Source: Candidatus Rokuibacteriota bacterium
GTDB lineage: Bacteria; Methylomirabilota; Methylomirabilia; Rokubacteriales; CSP1-6
Assembly (NCBI GenBank): GCA_003221635.1
Contig: QHSR01000039.1
Coordinates: forward strand, 1-60,717
Direction: 5' to 3'
Length of the DNA: 60,717 bases
The notes under the pieces: model-generated
The model's database searches: none
Told to the model about the DNA's origin: nothing
Seen by the model: the letters and a program-made list of their open reading frames with translations, nothing else
Position numbers and translations under genes: made by a program
Shown here: piece after piece, positions 43,776 through 53,204 of the stretch
How positions within the stretch are numbered: the first letter of the stretch is position 1
Layout of the letters: every line of letters begins with the position of its first letter

Positions 43776-44549
43776 ATGGCCCGCACGCTGGCGATGTTCA
43801 CCGACACGTCGCTGTGCATCGGCTGCCGGGCGTGTCAGGTCGCGTGCAAGCAGTGGAACGAGCTCGGCCTGGAGGTACCGGAGTGGACCGGGACCTATCA
43901 GAACCACGCCCACTTCACGGACAAGACCTTCCGGCTCGTGCGCTTCATCGAGGAGCCCAAGCCCACCGGCGACCTGGCGTGGCTGCTCATGTCCGACGTG
44001 TGCAAGCACTGCGCCGACGCGGGCTGCCTGAACGCGTGCCCAACCGGCGCGATCTACCGGACCCAGTACGGGACGGTCAACATCAACCAGGACGTCTGTA
44101 ACGGGTGCCGCTACTGCGTCTCGGCGTGCCCGTTCGGCGTGGTCAGCTTCAACGAGAGCACCGGGACGGCCAAGAAGTGCACTTTCTGCAACGACCGCAT
44201 CCACAACGGGCTCGGCCCGGCGTGCGCGAAGGCGTGCCCGACCGAGTCGATCCAGTTCGGCTTCCGCGACGATCTGGTCCCGAAGGCGCAGAAGCGCGTC
44301 GAGACGCTCAAGGCAATGGGATTCAAGGACGCACAGCTCTATGGCGCCGACTCGGCCGGCTTCCTCGGCGGCCTGAACGCGTTCTTCCTCCTCCTGTCCA
44401 AGCCGTCCACGTACGGGCTACCGGACAATCCCAAGCTCCCGCAGAAGAACATCTTCGTGGACTCGCTCCTGTCGATCGGCTCGGCGCTGCTCGTCGGGCT
44501 CGGCGCGCTGGTCGCCTTCCGTCGGCGCGGCCCGGGCGGGGAGAGCTAG
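43776..44549 (+). CDS. fdhB: Formate dehydrogenase iron-sulfur subunit
   Basis: The 257-residue electron-transfer subunit carries four 4Fe-4S motifs: CIGCRACQVACKQWNE near residue 14, CKHCADAGCLNACP, CNGCRYCVSACPFGV, and CTFCNDRIHNGLGPACAKACP. A single C-terminal helix (SLLSIGSALLVGLGALVAF) anchors it in the membrane, as in FdnH/FdoH. It passes electrons from FdhA to the NrfD-type subunit. ATG lies 2 nt after the fdhA stop. Confidence 0.94.
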   Translation: MARTLAMFTDTSLCIGCRACQVACKQWNELGLEVPEWTGTYQNHAHFTDKTFRLVRFIEEPKPTGDLAWLLMSDVCKHCADAGCLNACPTGAIYRTQYGTVNINQDVCNGCRYCVSACPFGVVSFNESTGTAKKCTFCNDRIHNGLGPACAKACPTESIQFGFRDDLVPKAQKRVETLKAMGFKDAQLYGADSAGFLGGLNAFFLLLSKPSTYGLPDNPKLPQKNIFVDSLLSIGSALLVGLGALVAFRRRGPGGES

Positions 44550-44552
44550 CCG

Positions 44553-45383
44553 ATGGCCATGCTCCAGTCGGCGCACTGGCCGGTTCTGATCGACGTCTAT
44601 TTCTTCCTCGGGGGCCTCGCGGGCGGCGCGTTCGTCATCGCCACCGCGGCGCTGCTCGTCGACGCCGTGCGGTACCGGGACGTGGTGAGGGTGGGATACT
44701 ATCTGGCGTTCGTCGTTCCCCTCCGGTTTCTGAACATGGTGCTGAACTTCAACCCGCTCTCGCCGATGAGCATGGGAGCGTGGGCCCTGCTCGGCTTCTC
44801 GACCGCGGCGTTCCTGGCGGCGGTGATGACGTTGCTCGAAGACCTGGGCAAGGTCCGGGACCTGTCCGGGCCGAAGCTCATCGTCGGCGTGATCGGCGGA
44901 GCCATGGGCTTCTTCCTGGCCGCTTATCCCGGCGTGCTCCTCGGCGCGACGGCGCGGCCGCTCTGGATCAACGCCCACGTGCTCGGCGCGCTGTTCCTCG
45001 CCGTGGGGGCCTCCTCGGGCGCCGCCGCCATGGCGCTGGTCCTGGCCGTCCTCCGAGGCCGCGACCGGGACGGGGTCGCCCGGCTCGGAACGACCATCGT
45101 GCTGGCGCTGTTGATCCAGCTGCTCGCGGTGATCGGATTCGTGTGGTCCGTCCAGGCATCGGGGTCGAGCCAGGCCCTGAAGGCCCTCGCGCTGATTACG
45201 AGCGGGCCTTACAGCACGCTGTTCTGGGGCGGCGCCATCGTCGTCGGCTCCGTCGTGCCGTTGCTCCTCGGCCTGCTCGGGCTGAAGCGGCCCTCCGTCG
45301 GACTCACCGCGGTGGTGTCGGTGCTGGTCCTGGTCGGCGGGTTCCTGGTGAAGACCCTGATCATGGCGGCGGGCCAGGTCTGA
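44553..45383 (+). CDS. NrfD/PsrC-type membrane subunit of formate dehydrogenase
   Basis: A 276-residue polytopic protein with about eight helices. The first helix VLIDVYFFLGGLAGGAFVIA is the typical NrfD start, and NPLSPMSMGAWALLGFS is the conserved loop near the quinone site. Such subunits reduce quinone without haem, in contrast to FdnI. The order catalytic, Fe-S, NrfD indicates a membrane-bound, formate:quinone dehydrogenase facing the periplasm. A terminator follows 25 nt after the stop. Confidence 0.9.
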   Translation: MAMLQSAHWPVLIDVYFFLGGLAGGAFVIATAALLVDAVRYRDVVRVGYYLAFVVPLRFLNMVLNFNPLSPMSMGAWALLGFSTAAFLAAVMTLLEDLGKVRDLSGPKLIVGVIGGAMGFFLAAYPGVLLGATARPLWINAHVLGALFLAVGASSGAAAMALVLAVLRGRDRDGVARLGTTIVLALLIQLLAVIGFVWSVQASGSSQALKALALITSGPYSTLFWGGAIVVGSVVPLLLGLLGLKRPSVGLTAVVSVLVLVGGFLVKTLIMAAGQV

Positions 45384-45407
45384 ACCCGGCTCGCCCTTCC
45401 GTTCCTC

Positions 45408-45437
45408 GGGGGCCTGCGAGGGCCCCCTGGTGTTTTC
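45408..45437 (+). terminator. Rho-independent terminator after the fdh structural genes
   Basis: GGGGGCC (45408-45414) pairs with GGCCCCC (45421-45427) over a 6-nt loop, followed by TGGTGTTTT. It lies just before fdhE and argues that fdhE begins downstream of 45437. Confidence 0.65.
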
Positions 45438-45462
45438 GCGCCCTCCTGAGGAGTGTGCCCGC

Positions 45463-46350
45463 GTGGCGCTAGGGACGCTGAGGGCGGAGTGGGAGGATCT
45501 CCTCGAGCGCCGCCCTGCTTTCCGCACGACGCTGACCGTATACGGTGACGTCCTCGACCACTGGGCCCGGTGGAGTCCCGCGCGGCTGGCGCCGCTCGCG
45601 TGGAGCGCGCAGGAGTGCCGGCAGCGCTGGGAGCGGAGCGTGCCGTTGCTGCGCGAAGCGCCGTCTGCGATCGCCGTCGACGACCTCGAAGATCTGCTCG
45701 GCGGGCTGATGGAGCGCTTGGCCGAGCTGAGAGAGGATGTGGCGGCCGCCCTCCAGCGACTGGCCGAGGCGTGGGATCGGGGCGCGCTCGGCCCCGAGGC
45801 GCTGTTTCCAACTCCCGGACGCATCGGGTCGGGCGCAGTCGAGGCCACGTCCGGCCTGGCTCCAGAGCTGGTCGCCTTTCTCGCGTACGGCAGCCTGAGG
45901 CCACCGCTCGAGGTGTACTTCGCTTCCGCGCGGGCCCACCTGAGCGAGCATGTCTGGAACCTCGGGGTCTGCCCGTTCTGCGGCGGCCCACCGGGCTTCT
46001 CCGATGTGCTCGAGGACGGTCGCAGGCGGCTCGCCTGCCATCTCTGTGGCGGGGGCTGGCCGTACTCGCGCATGAAGTGCCCGTTCTGTGGGACCGAGCA
46101 GTCCCAGGATCTCGTCCGGCTCGAGCCAGAGGACCAGGACAAGGGCTACGTGGTGATCGCCTGCCGTCGCTGCCACACGTACGTGAAGGAACTCGACCGG
46201 CGCGTCCGGTGGAACGGCCAGTCCGCCCTCATCGAGGACTGGGGGTCTCCTCACTTCGACCTGGTCGCGCAGCGGGCGGGCTACCGGCGGCCGGTACCGG
46301 CGCCGATCACTCTGGCCACCGGAGGTCAATCCGCATCGGGAATGTGGTAA
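45463..46350 (+). CDS. fdhE: Formate dehydrogenase accessory protein FdhE
   Basis: FdhE helps mature respiratory formate dehydrogenases. The 295-residue protein has an N-terminal helical domain and a C-terminal rubredoxin-like zinc/iron region with four CxxC pairs: GVCPFCGGPPGFSD, ACHLCGGGWPYSR, KCPFCGTEQSQD and ACRRCHTYVKELD. A GTG at 45463 has GAGGAG 9 nt before it and lies after the terminator, so I prefer it to the GTG at 45430, which falls in the terminator tail. Confidence 0.9.
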   Translation: MALGTLRAEWEDLLERRPAFRTTLTVYGDVLDHWARWSPARLAPLAWSAQECRQRWERSVPLLREAPSAIAVDDLEDLLGGLMERLAELREDVAAALQRLAEAWDRGALGPEALFPTPGRIGSGAVEATSGLAPELVAFLAYGSLRPPLEVYFASARAHLSEHVWNLGVCPFCGGPPGFSDVLEDGRRRLACHLCGGGWPYSRMKCPFCGTEQSQDLVRLEPEDQDKGYVVIACRRCHTYVKELDRRVRWNGQSALIEDWGSPHFDLVAQRAGYRRPVPAPITLATGGQSASGMW

Positions 46351-46379
46351 ACTCTCGCTGCGCTTGAGTTTTTAGAGCT

Positions 46380-47180
46380 ATGCACCAAACCCTGCTGACT
46401 CTCGCGATCATTGGGTACGTCGTCGCTACCGGCCTGGCCCTCGCGTACCTGGTCCAGCGGGAGGAGCTGCTCCACCGCCTCGCCTCGCTCGCCACCCTGG
46501 CGGCCTGGGTCCTACACACCGGCGCTCTTCTCGCTCTGGCCATCGAGCTTGGTCGCCCCCCGCTGGCCAGCCTGCCGGAGGCGCTCTCCGTGGCTGTCTG
46601 GGTCGTCGTTGTCCTGGAGATGTGGCTCGAGCGCCGGTACGGCCTTTCGGTTCTCGGCGCCTTCGTCCTGCCGGTGGCGCTCGCGTTCAGCCTGCAGTCG
46701 ACACCGATGCGGCCGCTGATCGGCCAAACGCTCAGTGGCGCCTGGGTCTGGGTACACATCGGGCTGGCTCTCGTGGGCATCGCGGCCCTCGTATTCAATT
46801 TCGCCGGGGCGTTGATGTACCTGCTCCAGGAGCGTCAGCTCAGGGCCAAGCGCCCCGGCGCGCTCTATTACACGCTCCCGGCGCTCGCGACGCTCGATCG
46901 GCTGACCTATCGCACGCTCGCGCTCGGGTTCCCGTTCTTGACGACGGGTCTACTTCTGGGCGTCCTCTGGGCGGGGGCCGCCTGGGGCAGCGTCTTTGCC
47001 TTCGATCCGCTGGCATTTCTATCCTACGTCGCCTGGGCCGTCTATGCGGCCACCCTCGCCGGACGTGCGGTCGGGGGCTGGCACGGGCGCCGCGCGGCGT
47101 ACTTCGCGATTCTCGGATTCGCCGCCCTCGCGATCACCCTGGGGGCGGGCCTGTTCCTCCCGGGAAAGCACGGCGGCTAG
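46380..47180 (+). CDS. Cytochrome c assembly (CcsA/HemX-like) membrane protein
   Basis: A 266-residue protein with about eight helices. The haem-handling WVWVHIGLALVGIAALVFN segment near residues 122-140 is the tryptophan-rich stretch of the CcmC/CcsA/HemX superfamily. It abuts hemA with no gap, the usual position of HemX, which tunes glutamyl-tRNA reductase levels in Bacillus; a role in cytochrome c maturation is the alternative. TAAACT (46348-46353) may be part of its promoter, after fdhE. Confidence 0.85.
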   Translation: MHQTLLTLAIIGYVVATGLALAYLVQREELLHRLASLATLAAWVLHTGALLALAIELGRPPLASLPEALSVAVWVVVVLEMWLERRYGLSVLGAFVLPVALAFSLQSTPMRPLIGQTLSGAWVWVHIGLALVGIAALVFNFAGALMYLLQERQLRAKRPGALYYTLPALATLDRLTYRTLALGFPFLTTGLLLGVLWAGAAWGSVFAFDPLAFLSYVAWAVYAATLAGRAVGGWHGRRAAYFAILGFAALAITLGAGLFLPGKHGG

Positions 47181-48449
47181 ATGCCGCTCTTCGTCGCGGG
47201 CCTCTCGCACCGAAACGCCCCGGTGGCGCTGCGGGAGCAGCTCGCCGTCGACGAGGACAAGCTGCGTGAGCTGCTGCGCGACATCGGCGCAACCGGCGTG
47301 GTCCGCGAGGCTCTCATCCTCTCGACGTGCAATCGGGTCGAGGTCTACGCCGTCGCCGACGTGCCCGGAGAGGCGCGCACCGCCACGTTCCGTCGACTCT
47401 GCCACCATCGCGGTGTGGGGCCGGATTCCGTGGAGACGGCTCTCTACACGTATGTCGATGGCGAGGCGGTTCGCCATGCGTTCCGCGTGGCGTCGAGCCT
47501 CGACTCGATGATGATCGGCGAGCCCCAGATCCTGGGTCAGGTGAAGGACGCGTTCGCGCTCGCCCAGTCGTGCGAGACGGTCGGGCCGGCCCTGCACACG
47601 CTCTTCACTCAGGCCTTCGCCGTCGCCAAGAAGGTACGAACGGAAACGGAGATCGCGCGGCACGCCGTGTCCGTCTCGTTCGCCGCCGTCGAGCTGGCGA
47701 AGAAGATCTTCGCGGGGCTCGACGGCAAGGCCGTCCTCCTCGTGGGCGCGGGCAAGATGAGCGAGCTCGCCGCCCGGCACCTCATCGAGCAGGGCGCGTT
47801 TCCCCTGTACGTCGCCAACCGAACCTGGGCGCGCGCCCAGGAGCTGGCGCGCGCGCTGTCGGGCACGGCCGTCCCCTTCGACGAGCTGACGACCGCGCTG
47901 GCGGCCGTGGACATCGTGATCACCTCCACGGGGGCGCCCGCGCCGGTGATCACGCGCGAGACCGTCGACCGGGTGCTTCCCGCCCGGCGCGGACGGCCGC
48001 TCTTCTTCATCGACATCGCCGTCCCGCGCGACGTGGAGGAGGCGGTCGACATGCTCGACGGCGTGTACCGCTACGACATCGACGACCTCAAGCAGGTCGT
48101 CGACGCGAACATCCGAGAGCGCGGCCGGGAGGCGCACCGGGCCGAGGCGCTCGTCGAGCGCGAGGTGGCGAAGTTTGTCGCGCGGCTGGGCGACGTCGAG
48201 GTGATTCCCACGATCGTCTCGCTCCGGGAGCGGCTCGAGGCGATCCGGGCCGGCGAGGTCAAGCGGACGCTCGCCCGGCTCCCCGGCGCCACGCTCGAGA
48301 CGCGCGAGGCGATCGAGGCGTTGTCCTCGGCCATCGTGAACAAGATCCTGCACGCTCCGATCACCAAGCTGCGGGAGTCGTCCCGCGCGGGCTCGCCCCG
48401 CTCGTGGCTCGAGCTCGTCCACGAGCTCTTCGGGCTGGGGCGCAAATGA
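47181..48449 (+). CDS. hemA: Glutamyl-tRNA reductase
   Basis: First enzyme of the C5 route to tetrapyrroles, reducing Glu-tRNA to glutamate semialdehyde. The 422-residue protein has GLSHRNAPVALREQL at the N-terminus, the nucleophilic cysteine in LILSTCNRVEVYA near residue 50, SLDSMMIGEPQILGQVK near 110 and the NADP motif LLVGAGKMSELAARHLI near 190. The C-terminal dimerisation helices are complete. It starts directly at the upstream stop. Confidence 0.97.
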   Translation: MPLFVAGLSHRNAPVALREQLAVDEDKLRELLRDIGATGVVREALILSTCNRVEVYAVADVPGEARTATFRRLCHHRGVGPDSVETALYTYVDGEAVRHAFRVASSLDSMMIGEPQILGQVKDAFALAQSCETVGPALHTLFTQAFAVAKKVRTETEIARHAVSVSFAAVELAKKIFAGLDGKAVLLVGAGKMSELAARHLIEQGAFPLYVANRTWARAQELARALSGTAVPFDELTTALAAVDIVITSTGAPAPVITRETVDRVLPARRGRPLFFIDIAVPRDVEEAVDMLDGVYRYDIDDLKQVVDANIRERGREAHRAEALVEREVAKFVARLGDVEVIPTIVSLRERLEAIRAGEVKRTLARLPGATLETREAIEALSSAIVNKILHAPITKLRESSRAGSPRSWLELVHELFGLGRK

Positions 48450-48465
48450 CGTCGGCGCCGATCGC

Positions 48466-49313
48466 ATGACACCCGCCCCAGCACTCAGGATCGGGACCCG
48501 GGGCAGCCCGCTCGCGCTGGCCCAGGCACGGGCCGTCGCGACGCATCTGTCCGATGAGGGCGAGGCGGTCGAGATCGTGCCGATACGGACCGAGGGTGAT
48601 CGCCGTCAGGATGTCCAGCTGGCGGCCATCGGCGGCAAGGGACTCTTCGTGCGGGAGATCGAAGAGATGCTCCTCGCCGGCGCCCTCGATTGCGCCGTGC
48701 ACAGTCTCAAGGACCTGCCGGCCCAGCTCCCGGGCGGGCTGACCCTCGCGGCGTTTCCGGAGCGGGAGGACCCGCGTGACGTCCTCGTGACCCTCGAGCC
48801 GCGCCGCTTCGAGGACCTGCGCACCGGCGCGAGGCTCGGCACCGGGAGCCCGCGTCGCCGCGCGCTGGCGCTGGCGCTGCGGCCCGATCTCGTCGTCGAG
48901 CCCGTTCGTGGCAACGTGGACACACGGCTGAGAAAGCTCGAGCGGGAAGGCTGGGACGGTGTGCTGCTGGCCGCCGCCGGCCTATCCGCGCCGACGACCA
49001 CCGAGTCCGAGCCCGCCTGGAAAAGCTCGACCACGCGTCGACGCGCGCCTGCGCTCTGGCCGAGCGCGCGTTTCTCGAGCGCCTGGGCGCCTCCTGCAAC
49101 TCGCCGATGGCCGCCCACGCCATCCTCGAGGGGAACCGGCTCCGGATGCACGGGCTGGTCGCGAGCGAGGACGGACGCAAGGTCCTTCGCGCGAGCGCAG
49201 GGGGAGCGCCGGGGGAGCCGCAACGACTGGGCCGGCAACTCGCGGACGCCTTGCTCGATCAAGGGGCCACTTCGGTGACGGCGCTCAAGCCGGCGGCACA
49301 ATGGCGCGAGTGA
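48466..49313 (+). pseudogene. hemC: Hydroxymethylbilane synthase, frame broken near 48990
   Basis: HemC polymerises four porphobilinogens. Residues 1 to about 173 are normal: RIGTRGSPLALAQA, GGKGLFVREIEEML, AVHSLKDLPAQLP, GTGSPRRRALAL and RGNVDTRLRKLE. After GVLLAAAGL the frame shifts and continues RADDHRVRARLEKLDHASTR ... ERLGASCNSPMAAHA, including the cofactor-binding cysteine. About 30 residues, usually containing the GQGALA-type segment, are missing. Since haem synthesis is otherwise complete here and the two sides are well preserved, loss in assembly is more likely than a dead gene. Confidence 0.9.
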
Positions 49314-50143
49314 CCCGCGCGCTCGTCGAGCGGCCGCTCGAGGGCCGGACCATCGTGGTCACGCGAGCCCGCGCCCAGGCGCAGCGGTTCGTGCAGCTCC
49401 TGGAGGCCGCCGGCGCGCGCGTCCTGCAGGCGCCGACGATCGTCATCGAGCCCCCGGCGTCGTGGGAGCTGCTGGACACGGCCCTCGCGGCGCTCGAGTC
49501 GTTCACCTGGGTGGTCTTCACAAGCGTGAACGGTGTCGCGATGGTGGACCGGCGCCTGGCCGCGCGGGGGTTGCCGTGGGCCGCGATCGCGCGCAAGCGG
49601 GTGGCGGCGATCGGGCCGGCGACGGCCGACGCCCTCGTCGAGCACGGCGTGCGAGTCGAACTGGTCCCCACCGAGTACCGCGCCGAGGCGCTGGTGGAGC
49701 GGCTTCGCCGGGTCGTCGGGCCCGCCGATCGGGTGCTGCTGCCCCGGGCGAAGGAGACGCGCGACGTGCTGGTCGTCGAGCTCCGTCGGCTGGGCGTGGC
49801 CGTGACCGAGGTGCCCGCGTACCAGACCCGGCGCATCGACGACGGCGTCGTCCGGCTGCGCGAGGCGCTCGCGGCGGGCGCCGTCGACGCCGTCACGTTC
49901 ACGAGCTCGTCCACCGCACGAAACTTCGCGGAGCAATTCAGCGACGACGAGCGGAGCGCGTGGCGCGGCCGGATCGCCGTCGCGTCCATCGGCCCGATCA
50001 CGGCGGCAACCGCCGCCGAGTACGGGCTGTCGACCGACGTGATGCCGAGCGAATACACGATCCCCGCCCTCGCGCGGGCGCTCGCCGACTACTTCGCCCG
50101 AATCCCGAGGAATGCCGGTCGCCGACCCAGAAGGAGCGAATGA
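49301..50143 (+). CDS. hemD: Uroporphyrinogen-III synthase
   Basis: HemD closes and inverts ring D of hydroxymethylbilane. The 280-residue, two-domain protein has [20 protein letters not shown] near residue 15, [12 protein letters not shown] near 68, [20 protein letters not shown], and the conserved [16 protein letters not shown] near 200. HemD diverges strongly in sequence; position between hemC and hemB supports the call. It overlaps the end of hemC by 13 bp and hemB by ATGA. Confidence 0.92.
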   Translation: MARVTRALVERPLEGRTIVVTRARAQAQRFVQLLEAAGARVLQAPTIVIEPPASWELLDTALAALESFTWVVFTSVNGVAMVDRRLAARGLPWAAIARKRVAAIGPATADALVEHGVRVELVPTEYRAEALVERLRRVVGPADRVLLPRAKETRDVLVVELRRLGVAVTEVPAYQTRRIDDGVVRLREALAAGAVDAVTFTSSSTARNFAEQFSDDERSAWRGRIAVASIGPITAATAAEYGLSTDVMPSEYTIPALARALADYFARIPRNAGRRPRRSE

Positions 50144-51129
50144 TGGCGCATGCGATGTTCCGTCCGAGACGTCTCCGCGAGAAGCCGCTGCTCCGCAAGC
50201 TGGTCCGCGAGACGGCGCTGGCCGTCGACGATCTCATCTATCCGCTGTTCGTCGTCCACGGTCGGGGCGTGCGCGAGCCGATCGGGTCGATGCCCGGCCA
50301 GTTCCGTCTCTCCATCGACGAGCTGGTAAAGGACATGAAGGACGTCGCGAGCGTGGGGATTCCCGGGGTGCTGCTGTTCGGTTTGCCCGCCGAGAAAGAC
50401 CCGCGCGGCTCCGAGGCGTACGCCGAGGACGGCATCGTGCAGCAAGCGGTCCGGGCGGTGAAGGACGTGGTGCCGGACCTGCTGGTCCTCACCGACGTGT
50501 GCCTGTGCCAGTACACGAGCCACGGGCACTGCGGCATCGTGGAAGGCGGGACCGTCCGCAACGATCCGACGCTCGAGCTGCTCGCGCGTGTCGCGGTCTC
50601 GCACGCCGAAGCCGGTGCGGACATGGTCGCCCCTTCCGACATGATGGACGGCCGTGTCGGGGCGATCCGCGAGGCGCTCGACGACGCGAGCTTCACCGAC
50701 ACGCCGATCATGGCGTACTCGGCGAAGTACGCGTCGAGCTTCTACGGCCCCTTCCGGGACGCGGCGGACTCGGCGCCGCAGTTCGGCGACCGGCGCGCCT
50801 ACCAGATGGATCCGGCGAACGGCGTGGAGGCGATGCGCGAGATCGCGCTCGATCTCGACGAGGGAGCCGACATCGTCATGGTCAAACCGGCGCTGCCGTA
50901 CCTCGACATCATCTCGCGGGCCAAGGCGGAGTTCGGCGTCCCGCTCGCGGCGTACTCGGTCTCGGGCGAGTATGCGATGATCCGCGCCGCGGGTCGCCTG
51001 GGCTGGCTCGACGAAGAGCGGGCGATGATGGAAGCGCTGACGGCCATCCGCCGCGCCGGCGCGGACGTGGTGATCACCTACTTTGCCCGTGACGCCGCCC
51101 GCCAGCTGGAGCGTGGCGGTGCGAGCTGA
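50140..51129 (+). CDS. hemB: Delta-aminolevulinic acid dehydratase (porphobilinogen synthase)
   Basis: HemB joins two aminolevulinates. The 329-residue protein has the zinc-type cysteine motif [15 protein letters not shown] near residues 122-136, the Schiff-base lysines in [18 protein letters not shown] near 200 and [12 protein letters not shown] near 253, and [12 protein letters not shown]. The Cys motif indicates a zinc-dependent enzyme. Two adjacent ATGs at 50140 and 50143; the first overlaps the hemD stop. Confidence 0.97.
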   Translation: MMAHAMFRPRRLREKPLLRKLVRETALAVDDLIYPLFVVHGRGVREPIGSMPGQFRLSIDELVKDMKDVASVGIPGVLLFGLPAEKDPRGSEAYAEDGIVQQAVRAVKDVVPDLLVLTDVCLCQYTSHGHCGIVEGGTVRNDPTLELLARVAVSHAEAGADMVAPSDMMDGRVGAIREALDDASFTDTPIMAYSAKYASSFYGPFRDAADSAPQFGDRRAYQMDPANGVEAMREIALDLDEGADIVMVKPALPYLDIISRAKAEFGVPLAAYSVSGEYAMIRAAGRLGWLDEERAMMEALTAIRRAGADVVITYFARDAARQLERGGAS

Positions 51130-51134
51130 GTAGC

Positions 51135-51575
51135 GTGCGCATCTCGGCGAGGGGGGAGTACGCGATCCAGGCGATGCTCGATCTGGCGCTGCACCGGGAG
51201 CACGGCCTCACGCCGATCCAGGAGATCGCCGCGCGTCAGGTCATCCCGCAGCGATACCTCGAGCAGGTGCTCCTCGCCTTGAAGCGCGCGGGCCTCCTGA
51301 CGTCCAAGCGCGGATCGGCCGGCGGCTACCATCTCACGCGTCCGCCCGAGGACATCACCGTGGGCGACGTCCTCCGCGCCGTGGAGGGCGCCGGCGCCCC
51401 GTTCGAGGCGCAGCGTCGGGGAGGCCGCGGCGCCGGCGAGCGCCACGACCTGGCGGAGCTCTGGGACGAGATCTCGAACGCGGTGTCGAAGGTCGTCGAC
51501 CAGCTGACGTTCGGCGATCTGGCCGCCCGCGCCCTCGCGCGGCGCAGCGCCGCGCGCCCGATGTACCACATATGA
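51135..51575 (+). CDS. Rrf2-family transcriptional regulator (CymR-like)
   Basis: A 146-residue winged-helix protein with [19 protein letters not shown] at the N-terminus and [20 protein letters not shown] for the wing. It lacks the three cysteines that hold an Fe-S cluster in IscR and NsrR. In that it resembles CymR, which senses cysteine synthase and represses sulfur genes. It overlaps cysM by ATGA, consistent with control of cysteine synthesis. It could also sense something related to the hem genes around it. Confidence 0.87.
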   Translation: MRISARGEYAIQAMLDLALHREHGLTPIQEIAARQVIPQRYLEQVLLALKRAGLLTSKRGSAGGYHLTRPPEDITVGDVLRAVEGAGAPFEAQRRGGRGAGERHDLAELWDEISNAVSKVVDQLTFGDLAARALARRSAARPMYHI

Positions 51576-52365
51576 CGCCGTCCCCGAAGATCGCGAGCTC
51601 CGTCCTCGAGCTGGTCGGACGGACGCCGATGGTTCGACTGAACCGCCTGTCCAAGCCGGACGGGGCGGTCGTCGTCTCAACATGATCAACGAGGCGGAGC
51701 GGCAGGGCCGGCTGAAGCCCGGCGCCACCATTGTCGAGCCGACCAGCGGCAACACGGGCATCGGGCTGGCGATGGTGGCCGCGGTCAAGGGCTACCGGCT
51801 GATCCTGACGATGCCCGACGACATGAGCGTCGAGCGCCAGCGCCTGCTCGCGCGCTTCGGCGCCGAGCTCCATCTCACCCCGGCGATCGAGGGAATGACG
51901 GGCGCCGTGCATGCCGCCCGCGAGCTCCTGCGAGAGCATCCGGAGTATTTCATGCCCCAGCAGTTCGAGAACCCGGCGAACCCTGAGGCACACCGGCGCA
52001 CGACCGCGCTGGAGATCCTCGACGCGGTCGGCGGCCGGCTCGACGCCCTCGTCGTCGGAGTCGGGACAGGAGGAACGCTCACGGGAGTCGGCGAGGTCCT
52101 CAAGGCGAAGATCCCGGCGGTGCGTATCGTCGCGGTCGAGCCGGCCGGCTCGCCCGTGCTCTCCGGCGGCAGGGCGCGGCCCCACGCGATCCAGGGGATC
52201 GGCGCGTCGTTCGTGCCGGGCGTCCTGAATCGGACGATCGTCGACCGGATCATCCTGGTGCGCGACGAGGATGCGCTCGCCTGGTCGCGACGCCTCGCGC
52301 GGGAAGAGGGCCTCCTGGTGGGCGTCTCGGCCGGCGCGGCGGCGTTCGCCGCGTGGAGGCTAGGA
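51572..52365 (+). pseudogene. cysM: Cysteine synthase (CysM/CysK type), catalytic-lysine segment missing
   Basis: The start [20 protein letters not shown] is normal, but after DGAVVV the frame hits TGA at 51683. The enzyme resumes in another frame at [40 protein letters not shown] and [14 protein letters not shown]. About 20 residues, including the PLP lysine of the SVKDR-type motif, are gone. Near 52358, after [13 protein letters not shown], a second loss removes the C-terminus and joins the frame to the cysO start. Two losses in one gene, both in conserved parts, point to assembly faults; if real, the enzyme is dead. Confidence 0.88.
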
Positions 52366-52668
52366 ATGGCCGTGACGGTCTACATTCCCACCTCGTTCCG
52401 TCGCGCCACGAACAACCGAGACCGCGTCGAGATCACCGCCGTCGACGTTCGACGGCTGCTGGACCAGCTCGAGGCCTCGTACGGCGGCCTGAAGGGGCTC
52501 GTGCGCGACGAGGGCGGAGAGGTACACCATCACGTGAACATCTATGTGAACAGCGAGGCGATCGAATCGCTCCAGGGGCTGCGCACGCCGCTCCAGGACG
52601 GCGACGAGGTCACGATCATTCCAGCGCTCGCGGGCGGTGGGCGCGCGCCGGTCGTCGCCGCGGCATGA
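52366..52668 (+). CDS. CysO-like ubiquitin-fold sulfur carrier with C-terminal extension
   Basis: CysO-type carriers bring sulfur as a thiocarboxylate to CysM. The 100-residue product begins [20 protein letters not shown], like mycobacterial CysO, has the MoaD/ThiS fold segment [16 protein letters not shown] and ends [11 protein letters not shown] followed by eight residues RAPVVAAA. Working carriers end in Gly-Gly, so the tail must be clipped; the JAMM peptidase encoded next is the obvious candidate. TAGGA stands close to the ATG at 52366. As assembled, the frame is also continuous with the end of cysM. Confidence 0.85.
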   Translation: MAVTVYIPTSFRRATNNRDRVEITAVDVRRLLDQLEASYGGLKGLVRDEGGEVHHHVNIYVNSEAIESLQGLRTPLQDGDEVTIIPALAGGGRAPVVAAA

Positions 52669-53204
52669 TCGTCACGTCCGAGGAGCTCGAGGCGATCCGC
52701 CGGCAGGCGGTCGAGGAATATCCGCGCGAGTCGTGCGGCGTCGTCCTCGAGCAGGGCCGGCTGCGCCGGATCGTCAGGTGCCGGAACATCCAGGACGAGC
52801 TGCACGCCAGGGACCCCCAGCGTCACCCGCGAGACGCGCGCACGGCGTACTTCATCGACCCGCGAGACCTGCTGCGCATCGGGCGTCTCGAAGGAGAGGG
52901 GTTCACGATCGCGGTGATCTATCACTCACACGTGGACGCCGGCGCCTACTTCTCGCCCACGGACCGGCAGCAGGCGCTCATCGGCGGCGAGCCGACATAC
53001 CCCGCGGCGACGTATCTCGTGACGTCGGTGGTCGGTGGGCGAGTGGAAGCCGAGGCGGCATTCCGCTGGAGCGGGCGCGAGCGGGACTTCGTGCCGGTCG
53101 AGCTGGGCGTCGACGGGTGGCTCTTGCCCGAGCGCATTCTCTTTGCCGCCGGCCGATTCTGGGAGCGACTCCGGATCGGCGCGCTGTTCGGGAGGAAGGC
53201 CTGA
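52665..53204 (+). CDS. mec: Mec-type JAMM/MPN+ metallopeptidase
   Basis: Mec hydrolyses the CysO-cysteine adduct to release cysteine. The 179-residue protein has the JAMM zinc motif [15 protein letters not shown] near residues 86-100 (HxH, then S and D) and the upstream glutamate in [11 protein letters not shown] near 19-29. ATG overlaps the cysO stop. Order cysM, cysO, mec is that of the mycobacterial cysteine pathway. The C-terminal 45 residues extend beyond the peptidase core. Confidence 0.9.
   Translation: MIVTSEELEAIRRQAVEEYPRESCGVVLEQGRLRRIVRCRNIQDELHARDPQRHPRDARTAYFIDPRDLLRIGRLEGEGFTIAVIYHSHVDAGAYFSPTDRQQALIGGEPTYPAATYLVTSVVGGRVEAEAAFRWSGRERDFVPVELGVDGWLLPERILFAAGRFWERLRIGALFGRKA

Noticed and set aside
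49311-49313. Other TGA codons as selenocysteine (hemC, ychF and GntR frame ends)
   Set aside because: In those genes the continuation is in a different frame, so a deletion explains them and stop recoding does not.
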